Part shown: positions 55,450-64,000 of the stretch, piece after piece
Numbering within the stretch: the first letter of the stretch is position 1
How the letters are laid out: every line of letters starts with the position of its first letter
NCBI GenBank assembly: GCA_041389525.1
Contig: JAWKRR010000023.1
Location: forward strand, 38,054 to 102,053
Direction of reading: 5' to 3'
Length of the DNA: 64,000 bases
From: JACKFB01 sp041389525
Lineage (GTDB): Bacteria; Myxococcota_A; UBA9042; PHBI01; JACKFB01
Translations under genes and position numbers: made by a program
The notes under the pieces: generated by a model
Told to the model about the DNA's origin: nothing
Databases searched by the model: none
The model's input: only the letters and a program-made list of their open reading frames with translations

Positions 55450-56718
55450 ATGGCGTGGGCGGACGAGGTCGGGGAGGGCTTCGGTGAGGCGGCGAGCGCG
55501 CTCGGGGGCGCCGAGCAGCTTTGGGGGCGCGGGCGCCACGACGACGCGATGGAGCGGCTGGTAGCGGCCATGGCTGGGCTGCCTGAGCGCGGGGATGCGC
55601 GGGCGCTGGTCTGGACGTTGCTGGCGGAGTGTCGGCTGGCGCTGGACCAGCGGGACGCGGCGACCGTCGCGTGCGAGCGGGCGCTGGCGGTGGCGGACGC
55701 GGCGCCGAGCAGCGCGCTGGGCGTGCGGATGCGCGTGAATCTGGCGGAGTGCTTGATGGTGGACGGCGACGTGGGGGCGGCGCGCGGGGCGCTGGAGCCG
55801 GTGTGGCACGAGCTGGACGGTTACGGCGACGCGGTCTTGCGGGCGCGGGGGCGGGCCCTCGGGCTGGCGATGCGCGCGGTGGAGAGCCGGGATGGGGAGG
55901 CGCCGGAGCTGCGCGCGGCGCTGGAGCAGCTTGGCCGCGCGGGAGGGCACGGGAGCCGCTGGCGCATCACTCTGGGGATGGGGCGCATGCTGGAGCTTGG
56001 GGGGCGGCCGCTCGACGCGGCGGATTGGCTGGCCCAGGCGCGATCGGGCGATGTCGCGCAGGGCTGGCCCGTGGGCGTGGGACCGGCCGCCTACGCCGAG
56101 GCGCGGGTCAACGTCGAGCTTCAGCGCTTGGTGGATGCCGACGTGGCGATCGAGCTGGCCCTTGGGGCCGCCCGCGCGCAGGGCGACCGGGTGGCGATGA
56201 AGACCTGTCTGGAGTTGGCCATCGATCTCGGGGTGGCGCTCGGGGCGCCGCAGATCACCCTGAGCCGACTTCACGAGGCCGCGGATCTCGCGCGCGAGGA
56301 GGACGACGGCCGGGCGCGGGCGCGGCTGCTGGCGCGCGCGCTGAAGACCGCGCTCATCGCGGGGCTGCCCGACGCGGGCGCGACCGCGGACGGGCTGGCC
56401 GACGTCTTGGCGATGCTGGGGCCCTCGGCGCTGCAACCCGACGCCGCGTTCGAGGTGGCGGAGGGCCTGTGGGCCGCAGGGCGTGGGCGGGCGGCCGCGG
56501 ATGTCCTGGTGCGCGCCTCGCAGCTGGCCTTCGGTCTGGGCCAGCCGAACCGGGCCGCCGAGTGCCTCGCCGAGGCCGCGCGGATGGCGCAGCGCTCGGG
56601 CGAGGACGAGCTGGCCCGCGCCATGTGGGAAGAGGTCGTCCAGCTCGGAACCACCTACGGACTCGACGACCGCGACGTCTGGGAATCGGAGTGGCGACAC
56701 CGCTTTGTCGAACCCTGA
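55450..56718 (+). CDS. TPR-like alpha-helical protein
   Basis: This 422-residue cytoplasmic protein is almost entirely alpha-helical and Ala/Leu/Arg-rich. It has TPR-like helical pairs throughout (LAECRLALDQRDAATVACERALAVAD; ECLAEAARMAQRSGEDELARAMWEEVV). There is no signal peptide or membrane helix. Such proteins usually act as protein-binding scaffolds. The ATG at 55450 follows GCGAGG. No specific family is recognised, and the divergent neighbour is the acyl-CoA synthetase gene. Confidence 0.7.
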   Translation: MAWADEVGEGFGEAASALGGAEQLWGRGRHDDAMERLVAAMAGLPERGDARALVWTLLAECRLALDQRDAATVACERALAVADAAPSSALGVRMRVNLAECLMVDGDVGAARGALEPVWHELDGYGDAVLRARGRALGLAMRAVESRDGEAPELRAALEQLGRAGGHGSRWRITLGMGRMLELGGRPLDAADWLAQARSGDVAQGWPVGVGPAAYAEARVNVELQRLVDADVAIELALGAARAQGDRVAMKTCLELAIDLGVALGAPQITLSRLHEAADLAREEDDGRARARLLARALKTALIAGLPDAGATADGLADVLAMLGPSALQPDAAFEVAEGLWAAGRGRAAADVLVRASQLAFGLGQPNRAAECLAEAARMAQRSGEDELARAMWEEVVQLGTTYGLDDRDVWESEWRHRFVEP

Positions 56719-56731
56719 GCCGGGCGGCGCG

Positions 56732-56761
56732 TTGACCGGGTCATAGCCGCGTGGCTACCGT
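56732..56761 (+). promoter_or_regulatory. Candidate promoter of the lamin-tail lipoprotein gene
   Basis: TTGACC (56732-56737), an 18-bp spacer and TACCGT (56756-56761) precede the start codon by about 30 bp. The -35 is strong, while the -10 matches at only three positions. Confidence 0.35.
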
Positions 56762-56790
56762 GGGGCTCCCCGCGCACCCTGGGAGTCCGA

Positions 56791-58803
56791 ATGGGCCGTC
56801 TGCTCGCCGCCACCGTCGCCCTCTCGCTGTTCGGACTGGCCGCGTGCAGCGACACGCCCTGCGAGCCCGCGTGCTTGGCCGGCCAGCAGTGCATCGCCGG
56901 GACCTGCGTGAAGAGCCCGTTCGCCAACGACGCATCTACCAAAGACACGGGGGGCGGTGACGTGTCGGGATCCTGCGTCGCGGCGGTGGCGGGCGACCTG
57001 ATCATCAATGAGATCCTGGCAGATCCGGGGGGGCAGGACGTCAACGGCGACGGAAAGGCGGACTCTGGCGACGACGAGTTCATCGAGATCGTCAACGTCT
57101 CCGGGCACGCGGTGGGGCTGTCCTCGGCGATGCTGCGCGTGAAGACGAAGACCTTCGCGTTGGGCGGGGCGTGTCTGGAGGCGAACTCGGCCCGGGTGGT
57201 GTTCGGGGCGGAGTCCAAGCTGGCGCTGACCAACGGCGGGTCGACGGTCGAGCTGCTCATCGACGGGGCGGTCGCCCACGCGCACACCTGGGGGGCGGAG
57301 GGCGGCAAGAAGCAGTCGCTGACCCTGACGGTGCAGCTGGACCCCGACTCGGGCTGGTCGCTGCACAAAGACGTGGCGGCGGCGCCGTGGTCGCCGGGGA
57401 CCTGTGCGAACGGCAACGCCTTCCCTGACTGCGCGGTCGTCGTGCCGGTGGAAGGCCAGCCCGACGCGGGCGGCGACGTGACTGAGCCCGTCGGCGACGT
57501 GGTCGTGGACGTGCCGGTCGGTGGCACGGGCGATGTACCGGTCGACGGCACGGGCGACATGGGGGCGGACGTGCCGGCGCCCTGCGGTGTCGCGCCGGTG
57601 AGCGGCGACCTGTTGATCAACGAGGTGCTCGCCGACCCGGGCAGCGTGCTGGACGCGAACCAGAGCGGCGCGGTCGACAGCGGCGAGGACGAGTTCGTCG
57701 AGATCCTCAACGTCTCGGATGTCGCGCTGGACCTTACGGGGGTGCGGGTCGCCGAAGCGGGTGGGACCGGCGTGACCCTGGCCGCCGGCTCGTGCCTGCA
57801 GCCGGGCCAGGCGCTGGTGGTGTTCGGCAAGTACGCCGGCGGCGGGGACTTCGGTGGCTCGCTGGTGGTGGGCATCGGCAAGGCCTTCGGGCTCAACAAC
57901 CCCGGCGACTCGCTGAGCGTGACCGGGGCTTCGGGAGCGGTGCTGACCAGCCTGACCTTCGGGTCGGCGGGCACGACGAAGCAGTCGCTGACGCGGGCGG
58001 TCGACGGCGAGGGCAGCAGCGAGATGGTGCAGCACACCAAAGCGCTGCTGAGCGGCGGTGCGGCGATGAGCCCAGGGCGCTGCCAGAACGGGAACGCGTT
58101 CCCGGATTGCGAGGGGGCGGCGATCCCCGACCCGGCGCCCGACGCGGCGTCCGAGGTAACGCCCGAGATCAGCGTGGACACCATCCAGGACGCCACCGAC
58201 GTCGAGATCGGCCCTGACGCCGAGGTGGGGCCGGACATCACGCTGGACACGACCCCCGACACGAAGCCGGCCTGCGGCGTGAAGGCGGCCGCGGGCTTGC
58301 TGGCGCTCAATGAGATCCTCAGCGATCCGGCCGGCGTCGACGTCAACGGCGACGGTAGCGCCAGCTCGACCCAGGACGAGTTCATCGAGCTGGTCAACCT
58401 GACCGGCGGGGACCTGGACCTCACGGGCGTGGTCGTCGGTGCGGGACCGCCCGGGGCCCCGGTGACCAGCCACACCTTCGGCTCGCTGTGTCTCGGGGCG
58501 TTTCAGGGCGTGGTCCTCTTCAGCGGGGGCAGCCCGACCCTGACCAAGCCCATGGCGGTCGTGATGACCAGCGGCAAGGCGCTGGGCCTCAACAACGGCG
58601 GCGAGACCGTGGTGGTGCGGGCCGCCGACGGCGCCGACATCGACAGCTACGCGTTCACCGCGCTGGTCGGGCAGTCCTGGGTGCGCATCCCCGATGGCAC
58701 CGGGGCGTTCGGCAAGCACGGCAGCGCTCCTGACAGCGGGGGCGCGCTCTTCTCGCCAGGGACCTGCAACGACGGCTCCACCTTCCCGTTCTGCCTGCAG
58801 TAG
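56791..58803 (+). CDS. Lipoprotein with three lamin-tail domains
   Basis: This 670-residue protein starts at ATG 56791 with GGGAG upstream. A signal peptide with lipobox LAAC (Cys19) and a short Cys-rich stretch come first. Three lamin-tail-type (LTD) domains follow. Each opens with a variant of LLINEILADPG-xxDVNGDGxAxSxxDEFIEIVN, at about residues 68, 270 and 500, and each ends with a CxNGxxFPxC pattern. Low-complexity Asp/Val/Pro-rich linkers lie between. LTDs in bacteria occur in secreted nucleases and surface proteins and bind other macromolecules or calcium. The rhomboid gene follows by 12 bp. Confidence 0.85.
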   Translation: MGRLLAATVALSLFGLAACSDTPCEPACLAGQQCIAGTCVKSPFANDASTKDTGGGDVSGSCVAAVAGDLIINEILADPGGQDVNGDGKADSGDDEFIEIVNVSGHAVGLSSAMLRVKTKTFALGGACLEANSARVVFGAESKLALTNGGSTVELLIDGAVAHAHTWGAEGGKKQSLTLTVQLDPDSGWSLHKDVAAAPWSPGTCANGNAFPDCAVVVPVEGQPDAGGDVTEPVGDVVVDVPVGGTGDVPVDGTGDMGADVPAPCGVAPVSGDLLINEVLADPGSVLDANQSGAVDSGEDEFVEILNVSDVALDLTGVRVAEAGGTGVTLAAGSCLQPGQALVVFGKYAGGGDFGGSLVVGIGKAFGLNNPGDSLSVTGASGAVLTSLTFGSAGTTKQSLTRAVDGEGSSEMVQHTKALLSGGAAMSPGRCQNGNAFPDCEGAAIPDPAPDAASEVTPEISVDTIQDATDVEIGPDAEVGPDITLDTTPDTKPACGVKAAAGLLALNEILSDPAGVDVNGDGSASSTQDEFIELVNLTGGDLDLTGVVVGAGPPGAPVTSHTFGSLCLGAFQGVVLFSGGSPTLTKPMAVVMTSGKALGLNNGGETVVVRAADGADIDSYAFTALVGQSWVRIPDGTGAFGKHGSAPDSGGALFSPGTCNDGSTFPFCLQ

Positions 58804-58815
58804 GGGCGGAGGACG

Positions 58816-59928
58816 GTGAGTCGAAGGCCGAAGCTGTGCGCGAAATGCGGCAAGCTCGCGGGAATTGCCGAGGAGTGCCCCCACTGCGGCGCGCGGCAGA
58901 CCTTCGCGCGGCAAGTGCTGGGCGGCCTGACGGGCGGTGCGGCGGGCGCTGACGACGGGATGACCGTCACGGGCGCCATGCTCACGGTGAATCTGGCGCT
59001 CTTCGCCTTCGCGCTGTTTCTGGGGCGCGGGTCCGAGGCGGCGGCGATGGACATCATGCGTCCCGATATGGAGCTGATGTTCCGGGTGGGGCTGCAGGAC
59101 AACGCAGCCATCGCGGCGGGGCAGTGGTGGCGCCTCATCACCATGATGTTCCTGCACTTGGGCGTGCTGCACGTCGTGTTCAACTGCTGGATCCTGTGGC
59201 AGGCGGGCCGCATCCTCGAGCAGGACCTTGGCCACGCACCCATGGCGGTCATCTACATCGGGGCGGGTCTCGCGGGGTCCATCGCGTCGTACTTCGCCGA
59301 TATCGGGGGGGCGGGCGCGTCGGGCGCGGTCTTCGGCGTGCTGGGGGGCCTGCTGGTGAGGCGGCGGCTCGTCGACGGGAACTTCCGGCACCCGGTGACC
59401 CAGTGGATGCTGTCGCTCTTCGCGATGAACGTGGTGTTCGGGCTGGCCATGGGGCAGCACATCAATCACGTCGCCCACGGCGCGGGGTTCGTGGTTGGCG
59501 GCGGGCTTGGGTATGTGGCGTCGCGCACGATCGGGCGGCGTCCGGCGCGACGAGCGATGCTGGCGAGCGCGATGGGGCTGGGGGGCGTGGCGGTCGCGGC
59601 GTTCGTGGCGATGGTGTTCAGCCTCTACGCCGGGAGCGCGCACGACGTGATGACCGCCGACCGCTGCTGGCGGGAGGTGGGCTCGCTCAATGGGCGAGCC
59701 GACGACGACGCCATCAGCTCGGCGCGGCGGTGTCTGCTCGAGGTCCCGCGCCTTGAGGGGCCGGCCAACGGCGCGCGGGAGGACGCGCTGCTCGCGCTGG
59801 CGGCCTTCGAGGGCGCCCGTGACGGAGCGGCCGCTCGGGTCGCGCTGGCGGAGCTGGAAGAGGCGGCCCTGCGCTACAGGATCTGGCAGGACGAGGCGCT
59901 GCCGCGGTATCGCCTAGCCTATCGTTAG
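58816..59928 (+). CDS. Rhomboid intramembrane protease with N-terminal zinc ribbon
   Basis: This 370-residue protein starts with GTG 58816, 12 bp after the lamin-tail gene. A CxxC...CxxC zinc ribbon (Cys8, 11, 21, 24) is followed by six or seven membrane helices. Rhomboid residues are HVVFN (about 119-123), GASG with catalytic Ser169, and NHVAHGAGF with catalytic His221. The last 120 residues are a soluble tail with paired cysteines (DRCW, RRCLL) and helical repeats. Rhomboids cleave within membrane segments of substrates. The adjacent lipoprotein may be a substrate or may simply share its transcript. Confidence 0.85.
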   Translation: MSRRPKLCAKCGKLAGIAEECPHCGARQTFARQVLGGLTGGAAGADDGMTVTGAMLTVNLALFAFALFLGRGSEAAAMDIMRPDMELMFRVGLQDNAAIAAGQWWRLITMMFLHLGVLHVVFNCWILWQAGRILEQDLGHAPMAVIYIGAGLAGSIASYFADIGGAGASGAVFGVLGGLLVRRRLVDGNFRHPVTQWMLSLFAMNVVFGLAMGQHINHVAHGAGFVVGGGLGYVASRTIGRRPARRAMLASAMGLGGVAVAAFVAMVFSLYAGSAHDVMTADRCWREVGSLNGRADDDAISSARRCLLEVPRLEGPANGAREDALLALAAFEGARDGAAARVALAELEEAALRYRIWQDEALPRYRLAYR

Positions 59929-59958
59929 CGAGGCGCTCGCTGGCCGCGCTCCGGAGCG

Positions 59959-61326
59959 CTAGTTCGCCGCGAGCTCGCCGCGCCGCTCGGCCCACGCCTC
60001 CAGCACGCTGCGCGCCAACACGACGCCCTTGGTGCGCCACTCCGCGCCGTTGACCACCAGGCCGGCGACCGCGATCTCCGGATTGTCGGCGGGCGCGAAC
60101 GCCACGAACCACGAGAAGTGGCGGGCCATGCCGGTGTCTTGGGCCGTCAGGTGGCCGGTCTTGGCGCCGATTCGCATGTCGCCGAGCCGCGCGCGCGCCT
60201 TGCCGGCGAAGAACTTGCGGGCCGTGCCGCCCTCGACCGTGGAGGTCATGACCTCGGCCAGCACGGCCGCGACCTCCGGGGGCAGCGCGCGGCCGAGGCT
60301 CTGCGCGTCTGACGCGTAGAGGACCTCGCCGTCGCGGGTCACGCGGTCGATGACGCGCGGGGCCATCATCACGCCGCCGTGCCCGACCGCGCCGGTGATG
60401 ACCGCGGCGTGAAGCGGCGAGAGGCTGGACGCGGTGAAGCCGGCGGCCGATCGCGCGAAGGCGATGCGGCTGCCGGTCGGGATCTGCGCCTTGCTGACCC
60501 CCACGCCCCACAGGAAGGGGAGGCGCTGGTTGAAGAGGAAGGCGTCGGCGCTGGCCTGGAGGTCCGCCGGGGTCAACAGGCGGTCGGCCCAGCGGGCGAA
60601 CGCGACGTTGCTCGACGCGCCGAAGGCCTGCTTGAGCGTCTCGCAGCGGGTGTCGAGCCGCGAGTTGTCGTGGAGGTTCTCGAGATCGACCCGGCGGTGG
60701 CCGCCGTGGGTGCAGATCTCGCTCTCGGCGTTGAGTCCGGCGTGCTGGATGAGCGCGGCGGCGGACACGATCTTGAAGATGCTGGCGGCGGGCCCCTCGG
60801 CCTGCAGCGACAGGTGGCGCAGGTCGGGGCGTCCTTGGGCGTGCTCGGCCATGGCCAGCAGCTCGCCCGTGGCCGGGTTCATGGCGACGACCGCGCCGTA
60901 GTCGACCTGGAAGCGCTGGAGGACGTCGACCGCAGCACGCTGAATCGCGGGGTCGAGGGTGAAGCGCACCTCCGAACCGTCAGCCAGGGTCTGGACCAGG
61001 CGACCGTCGACGACCTGCGCCCGGTCGGGGTCGATCTGCGCGGCCGGGATCGCGTAGGTCGCGGGCTGCGGCGGGGCCGGCGCGGCGGGACCAGCGGCCA
61101 TCTGGGGCTGGCGCGGGGTCGCGCGCTCGTCGCGGATGACGCGCACGATGGGCTGGGGAGGCGCGGGGAGCTCCGCGGCGAGCGCGGGCGAGAGGGCGCG
61201 AGCGGTGGGCAGCGCGCCGTCGTCGGCCCACTGGCTCTGCACGGTGAGCGTGATCAGCCCACAACACAGGCCGAACAAAACGGCCCGGCGAATTCGCCGC
61301 GCGACCACGGGCACGTGCTCCGACAT
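59959..61326 (-). CDS. Penicillin-binding transpeptidase
   Basis: This 455-residue protein starts at ATG 61326 with GGGGAGGACGAG upstream. A single N-terminal membrane helix (about 13-29) anchors it, followed by a Pro/Ala-rich linker (about 50-100). The transpeptidase domain has SIFK with Ser182 and Lys185, SSN at 238-240 and KTG near 390. YGAVVAMNPATGELLAMAEH precedes the nucleophile region. It lacks a glycosyltransferase domain and a PASTA tail. The closest known families are class B-like and MrcA-type transpeptidase domains. A role in peptidoglycan cross-linking is likely. It is divergent from the acyl-CoA synthetase gene. Confidence 0.8.
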   Translation of the reverse strand: MSEHVPVVARRIRRAVLFGLCCGLITLTVQSQWADDGALPTARALSPALAAELPAPPQPIVRVIRDERATPRQPQMAAGPAAPAPPQPATYAIPAAQIDPDRAQVVDGRLVQTLADGSEVRFTLDPAIQRAAVDVLQRFQVDYGAVVAMNPATGELLAMAEHAQGRPDLRHLSLQAEGPAASIFKIVSAAALIQHAGLNAESEICTHGGHRRVDLENLHDNSRLDTRCETLKQAFGASSNVAFARWADRLLTPADLQASADAFLFNQRLPFLWGVGVSKAQIPTGSRIAFARSAAGFTASSLSPLHAAVITGAVGHGGVMMAPRVIDRVTRDGEVLYASDAQSLGRALPPEVAAVLAEVMTSTVEGGTARKFFAGKARARLGDMRIGAKTGHLTAQDTGMARHFSWFVAFAPADNPEIAVAGLVVNGAEWRTKGVVLARSVLEAWAERRGELAAN

Positions 61327-61533
61327 CTCGTCCTCCCCAGAACGCGAGCCGACACCGTCCCCCGGATCCCGCGAGCCGTCCACTTTGCTTGCGCGTTTGC
61401 GCGTGCGGGGCGGTCGCCGAGGTGCGCTCGAGGCCCGGCGGAGGCGGTGTATTCAGGTCGAAAACACCTGCGTTGACCGGCGCGCGCGGAGCGTGGCAAG
61501 GTCGCCACTCGGGTGGGGCACGCAGGGGTGACA

Positions 61534-63363
61534 ATGGCGGGTGTGGGCGACGGGCATCGAACCCTGCTCGAGCTTTTCACAGCGCGAGTCGCGGCGAATC
61601 CGCATGGGGTGGCCACGCGCCACTTGGTCGGCGACACGGTCGTCGAGACCACCTGGGCTGAGTGGGACGCGCGCTCGAGGGCGCTGGCGACCGGATTTGC
61701 TGCGCTGGGCGCGAACCCGGGCGATCGCATCGCGGTGGTCGCGCGGACCCGCGTCGAGTGGGCGTGGCTGGACCTGGCCATTCACCGCGCCGGTGCGGTG
61801 GCGGTGCCGATTTTTCCGACCGAGGTCGCGGCGAACTGCGCGTTTATGCTGGCGGATTCCGGCGCGCGCATCGTGGTCGCCGAGGATCCCGTCCAGGCGC
61901 GCAAGCTGGTCGAGACGCGCGAGCGGCTGCTGGCGGTCGAGCGGGTCATCTGGCTGGACTCGGTCGCCGAGGTCGCCGAGGGCGAGACCCTGACCATCGA
62001 AGAGGTCACGGCCGGCGACGCGAACTGGTTCACCTCGTTCGACGCGCTGATGAGCCTGGGAGACCAGCACGCGAGCGACTTGGGAGCGGAGGTCGAGCGG
62101 CGGTTCAGCGGGCTGCGCGCTGGCGATTTGGCCACCATTCACTTCACCCCGGGCACAGAGGGGCGCCCCAAGGGCGTCGTGCTGACCCACGGGAACCTGC
62201 TCGCCGTCAGCCGCGCCCTGGCCCAGGTGCTCCCGGTCGACGAATCCGACGTGCAGCTGCTCTATCTGCCGCTGGCCCTGCCCTTCGCGCGGCTCTCGCT
62301 GGCGGTCAGCGTGCTCATCGGCGCCAGCACGGCCTTTGGGCGCAGCCACCGCACCATCCTGGAAGACTGCCGCACCTTCCGGCCGACCTTTCTGTGCGCG
62401 GTCCCCCGGCTCTTCGAGCGGATTCGCAATCGTCGCGAGACCCACCGCAGAAACCTGCCCGGGATTCACCGGTGGGCGATGGACTGGGCCGTCGGGGATG
62501 ACGATGAGCCCGCGCCGTCGGGGCCTCTGACGGGCGTTCGGCGCCGCATCGCCGAGAAGCTCGCGTTCGAGCCGGTGCGTGAGCTGTTCGGGGGGCGCTT
62601 GCGCTTCGCGATCTCGGGCGGTGCTCCTCTGGGGGCCGAGAACGCCCGGTTTTTTAGGGCCCACGGCATCGAGGTGCTCGAGGGCTACGGGATGACCGAG
62701 ACGGCGGGCTGCACCCACATCAATCGGCTCGAGGAGAACCTGCCCGGGTCGGCCGGGACGGCGCTGCCGGGCGTGAGCTGTCAGATCGCCGAGGACGGAG
62801 AGATCTTGTTGCGCGGGCCGATGATCTTCAACGGCTATTGGGAGCGGCCCGACGCCACGGCGGACGCGCTCGACGACGGCTGGCTGAAGACCGGCGACCT
62901 GGGCAGCCTGGACGCGGCCGGCCACCTGACCATCACGGGCCGCAAGCGCGAGGTCATCGTGACCGCCCACGGCAAGGCCATCGCGCCTCAGCCCATCGTC
63001 GCCGCGCTGACCACGGATCCCCTCATCGGTCAGGCGCTCATCCACGGCGACGGCCGCTCGTTTCTGTCCGCGCTCTTGGTGCTCGACCGCGACGGGCTCG
63101 AGGACTTCGCGCGGGAGGCCGGCATCGTCGGCAGCTACGAAGAGCTGACGCGGCACGAGCTGGTCTTCGCCGCGGTCGAGAAGATCGTCGGGCGCGTGAA
63201 CGCCCACGTCGGCGCCCACGAGCAGATCCGCAAGTTCGCCATCCTGGCGACGCCGCTGACCGCGGAGCAAGGCGAGGTCACGAGCACCCAGCGAATCCGC
63301 CGCCGCGTCGCCAGCGAGCGCCACCGCGCGCTCCTGGACTCGTTTTACTCAGAGCAGTATTGA
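61534..63363 (+). CDS. Acyl-CoA synthetase-like protein with altered AMP-binding loop
   Basis: This 609-residue ANL-superfamily protein starts at ATG 61534 after AGGGGTGAC. It is collinear with long-chain acyl-CoA synthetases and carries LYLPLALPFARLSLAV, FAISGGAPLGAENARFF, EGYGMTETAGCTHINR, TGDLGSLDAAGHLTITGRKREVIVTAHGKAIAPQPI and a normal catalytic lysine. The P-loop, usually YTSGTTGxPKGV, reads FTPGTEGRPKGV, changing the Ser and a Thr that contact the nucleotide. It may be a divergent synthetase or a reduced-activity homologue. A TTGACC at 61473 could serve as -35, but no -10 box is clear. The glycosyltransferase gene follows 99 bp downstream. Confidence 0.82.
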   Translation: MAGVGDGHRTLLELFTARVAANPHGVATRHLVGDTVVETTWAEWDARSRALATGFAALGANPGDRIAVVARTRVEWAWLDLAIHRAGAVAVPIFPTEVAANCAFMLADSGARIVVAEDPVQARKLVETRERLLAVERVIWLDSVAEVAEGETLTIEEVTAGDANWFTSFDALMSLGDQHASDLGAEVERRFSGLRAGDLATIHFTPGTEGRPKGVVLTHGNLLAVSRALAQVLPVDESDVQLLYLPLALPFARLSLAVSVLIGASTAFGRSHRTILEDCRTFRPTFLCAVPRLFERIRNRRETHRRNLPGIHRWAMDWAVGDDDEPAPSGPLTGVRRRIAEKLAFEPVRELFGGRLRFAISGGAPLGAENARFFRAHGIEVLEGYGMTETAGCTHINRLEENLPGSAGTALPGVSCQIAEDGEILLRGPMIFNGYWERPDATADALDDGWLKTGDLGSLDAAGHLTITGRKREVIVTAHGKAIAPQPIVAALTTDPLIGQALIHGDGRSFLSALLVLDRDGLEDFAREAGIVGSYEELTRHELVFAAVEKIVGRVNAHVGAHEQIRKFAILATPLTAEQGEVTSTQRIRRRVASERHRALLDSFYSEQY

Positions 63364-63461
63364 GCGCGTCCGTGCGCAGGGCGCCGCTGAGGTGGTGGTC
63401 CCGCGATCTCCGGCCGCTCGCTGCGCCGCACCCTCACTCGTATCCCGACAGGCCCTGACCC

Positions 63462-64000
63462 ATGGCGAAGCCGAAAACAGCCAAGACCAAGGGCGCCGCC
63501 GCCGAGGCCGCAGCGGCGCCCGCCGCCCGCGCGCTCATCATCGTCCCGACCTACAACGAGCTGGAGAATCTGCCGCTCCTGGTCGAGGCGGTCTTCGCGG
63601 TCGTGCCGGACGTCCACATCTTGGTGGTCGACGACGGGTCGCCCGACGGCACCGGCAGGCTGGCGGACCGGCTGGCCAGCGAGGACGCGCGCATCTCGGT
63701 TCTGCACCGCAAGGGCAAGCTGGGGTTGGGCACGGCGTACATCGCGGGCTTCCGCTGGGCCCTCGAGCGCGACTACCCCTACATCTTCGAGATGGACGCC
63801 GACTTCAGCCACCAGCCCAAGTACCTGCTGGATCTGCTGGCGGCGGTCGAGGGCGGCGCCGACCTGGCGCTTGGCACACGGTACATCCGCGGCGGCGGCA
63901 CCGAGGGGTGGGGGCCGCTGCGACAGCTGATCAGCCGCGGCGGCAATCTCTACGCGCGCGGCGTGCTGTGGTTGCCCTTTCACGATCTCACGGGCGGCTT
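63462..64000 (+). CDS. Polyprenol monophosphomannose synthase (GT2 family, 3' end outside window)
   Basis: The first 179 residues are present. A short Lys/Ala-rich leader precedes the GT2 fold: LIIVPTYNELENLPLLVEAV, ILVVDDGSPDGTGRLAD, LHRKGKLGLGTAYIAGF, the metal-binding EMDADFSHQP (DxD) and GTRYIRGGGTEGWG. This matches DPM1-type enzymes that transfer mannose from GDP-mannose to a polyprenyl phosphate for later glycosylation. The gene is cut by the window end, so any C-terminal membrane domain is unseen. ATG 63462 lies 99 bp after the acyl-CoA synthetase-like gene. Confidence 0.88.
   Translation, partial: MAKPKTAKTKGAAAEAAAAPAARALIIVPTYNELENLPLLVEAVFAVVPDVHILVVDDGSPDGTGRLADRLASEDARISVLHRKGKLGLGTAYIAGFRWALERDYPYIFEMDADFSHQPKYLLDLLAAVEGGADLALGTRYIRGGGTEGWGPLRQLISRGGNLYARGVLWLPFHDLTGG

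Noticed and set aside
60379..61476. A plus-strand frame of 365 residues opposite the penicillin-binding protein
   Set aside because: It is low-complexity Gly/Arg/Asp/Val. The opposite strand has the transpeptidase motifs.

Overview
The window is a GC-rich bacterial chromosome segment. It has dense bidirectional gene packing, many GTG starts, and 4-bp gene overlaps. Large secreted proteins carry cysteine-rich or Asp/Gly-rich repeats, and many lipoproteins have a lipobox followed by an Asp/Ala/Pro/Thr-rich linker. These sit beside an Hanks-type kinase with a PEGA domain, VIT/VWA and ASH-repeat proteins, TPR proteins and a full set of housekeeping genes. This combination is typical of Myxococcota and related former Deltaproteobacteria. 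That placement is an inference, because no rRNA is present. I see no prophage, insertion sequence, CRISPR array or integrase, so this looks like core chromosome with a lineage-specific surface-protein repertoire.

Layout. 1-9.7 kb: a MopE-like repeat lipoprotein (cut by the window edge), a thioredoxin-like protein, an MFS transporter, an alpha/beta hydrolase, an AI-2E-family permease, a molybdopterin adenylyltransferase, a second Cys-rich lipoprotein, a divergent PurD-like ATP-grasp protein, tRNA-Arg(CCG) with its promoter, and a YhbY-domain protein. 9.7-16 kb (minus strand): a CASTOR/POLLUX-like channel, a metallo-beta-lactamase-fold protein without its metal ligands, a Cys-rich lipoprotein and a GIDE-domain membrane protein. 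16.2-17.8 kb: an RpoD-family sigma factor. 17.8-26.9 kb: a tight minus-strand operon of pseudo-protease, tilS, ftsH, folP, glmM, pdxJ and nnr. This covers tRNA modification, membrane proteolysis, folate, cell-wall precursors, B6 and NAD(P)HX repair.

27-36 kb (plus strand): a signalling and surface cluster with an ASH/VWA lipoprotein, a Ser/Thr kinase with PEGA, two TPR-type membrane proteins and a VIT-VWA protein. 36-45.4 kb: acyl-CoA carboxylase alpha and beta subunits, a secreted unknown with a probably leaderless mRNA, dapE-dapD (lysine/diaminopimelate), a protein with three fused DsbA domains, and a small lipoprotein. 45.5-50.5 kb: a lipoprotein, a Cys-rich/CAP-domain protein, a frameshifted OmpA-like protein with type-3 repeats, and a 58-residue protein with a complete promoter, Shine-Dalgarno and terminator. 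50.6-64 kb: rpsA with a clear promoter and leader hairpin, a ClpP-family protease, two long-chain acyl-CoA synthetases, a TPR-like protein, a lamin-tail lipoprotein, a zinc-ribbon rhomboid protease, a penicillin-binding protein and the start of a polyprenol-phosphate mannosyltransferase.

I see no single coherent new system. The most unusual items are the triple DsbA fusion, the voltage-sensor-like CASTOR-type channel with a DxDxDG loop in its pore region and an overlapping metal-ligand-less MBL gene, several enzyme-fold proteins that have lost catalytic residues, and a duplicated periplasmic domain in FtsH.
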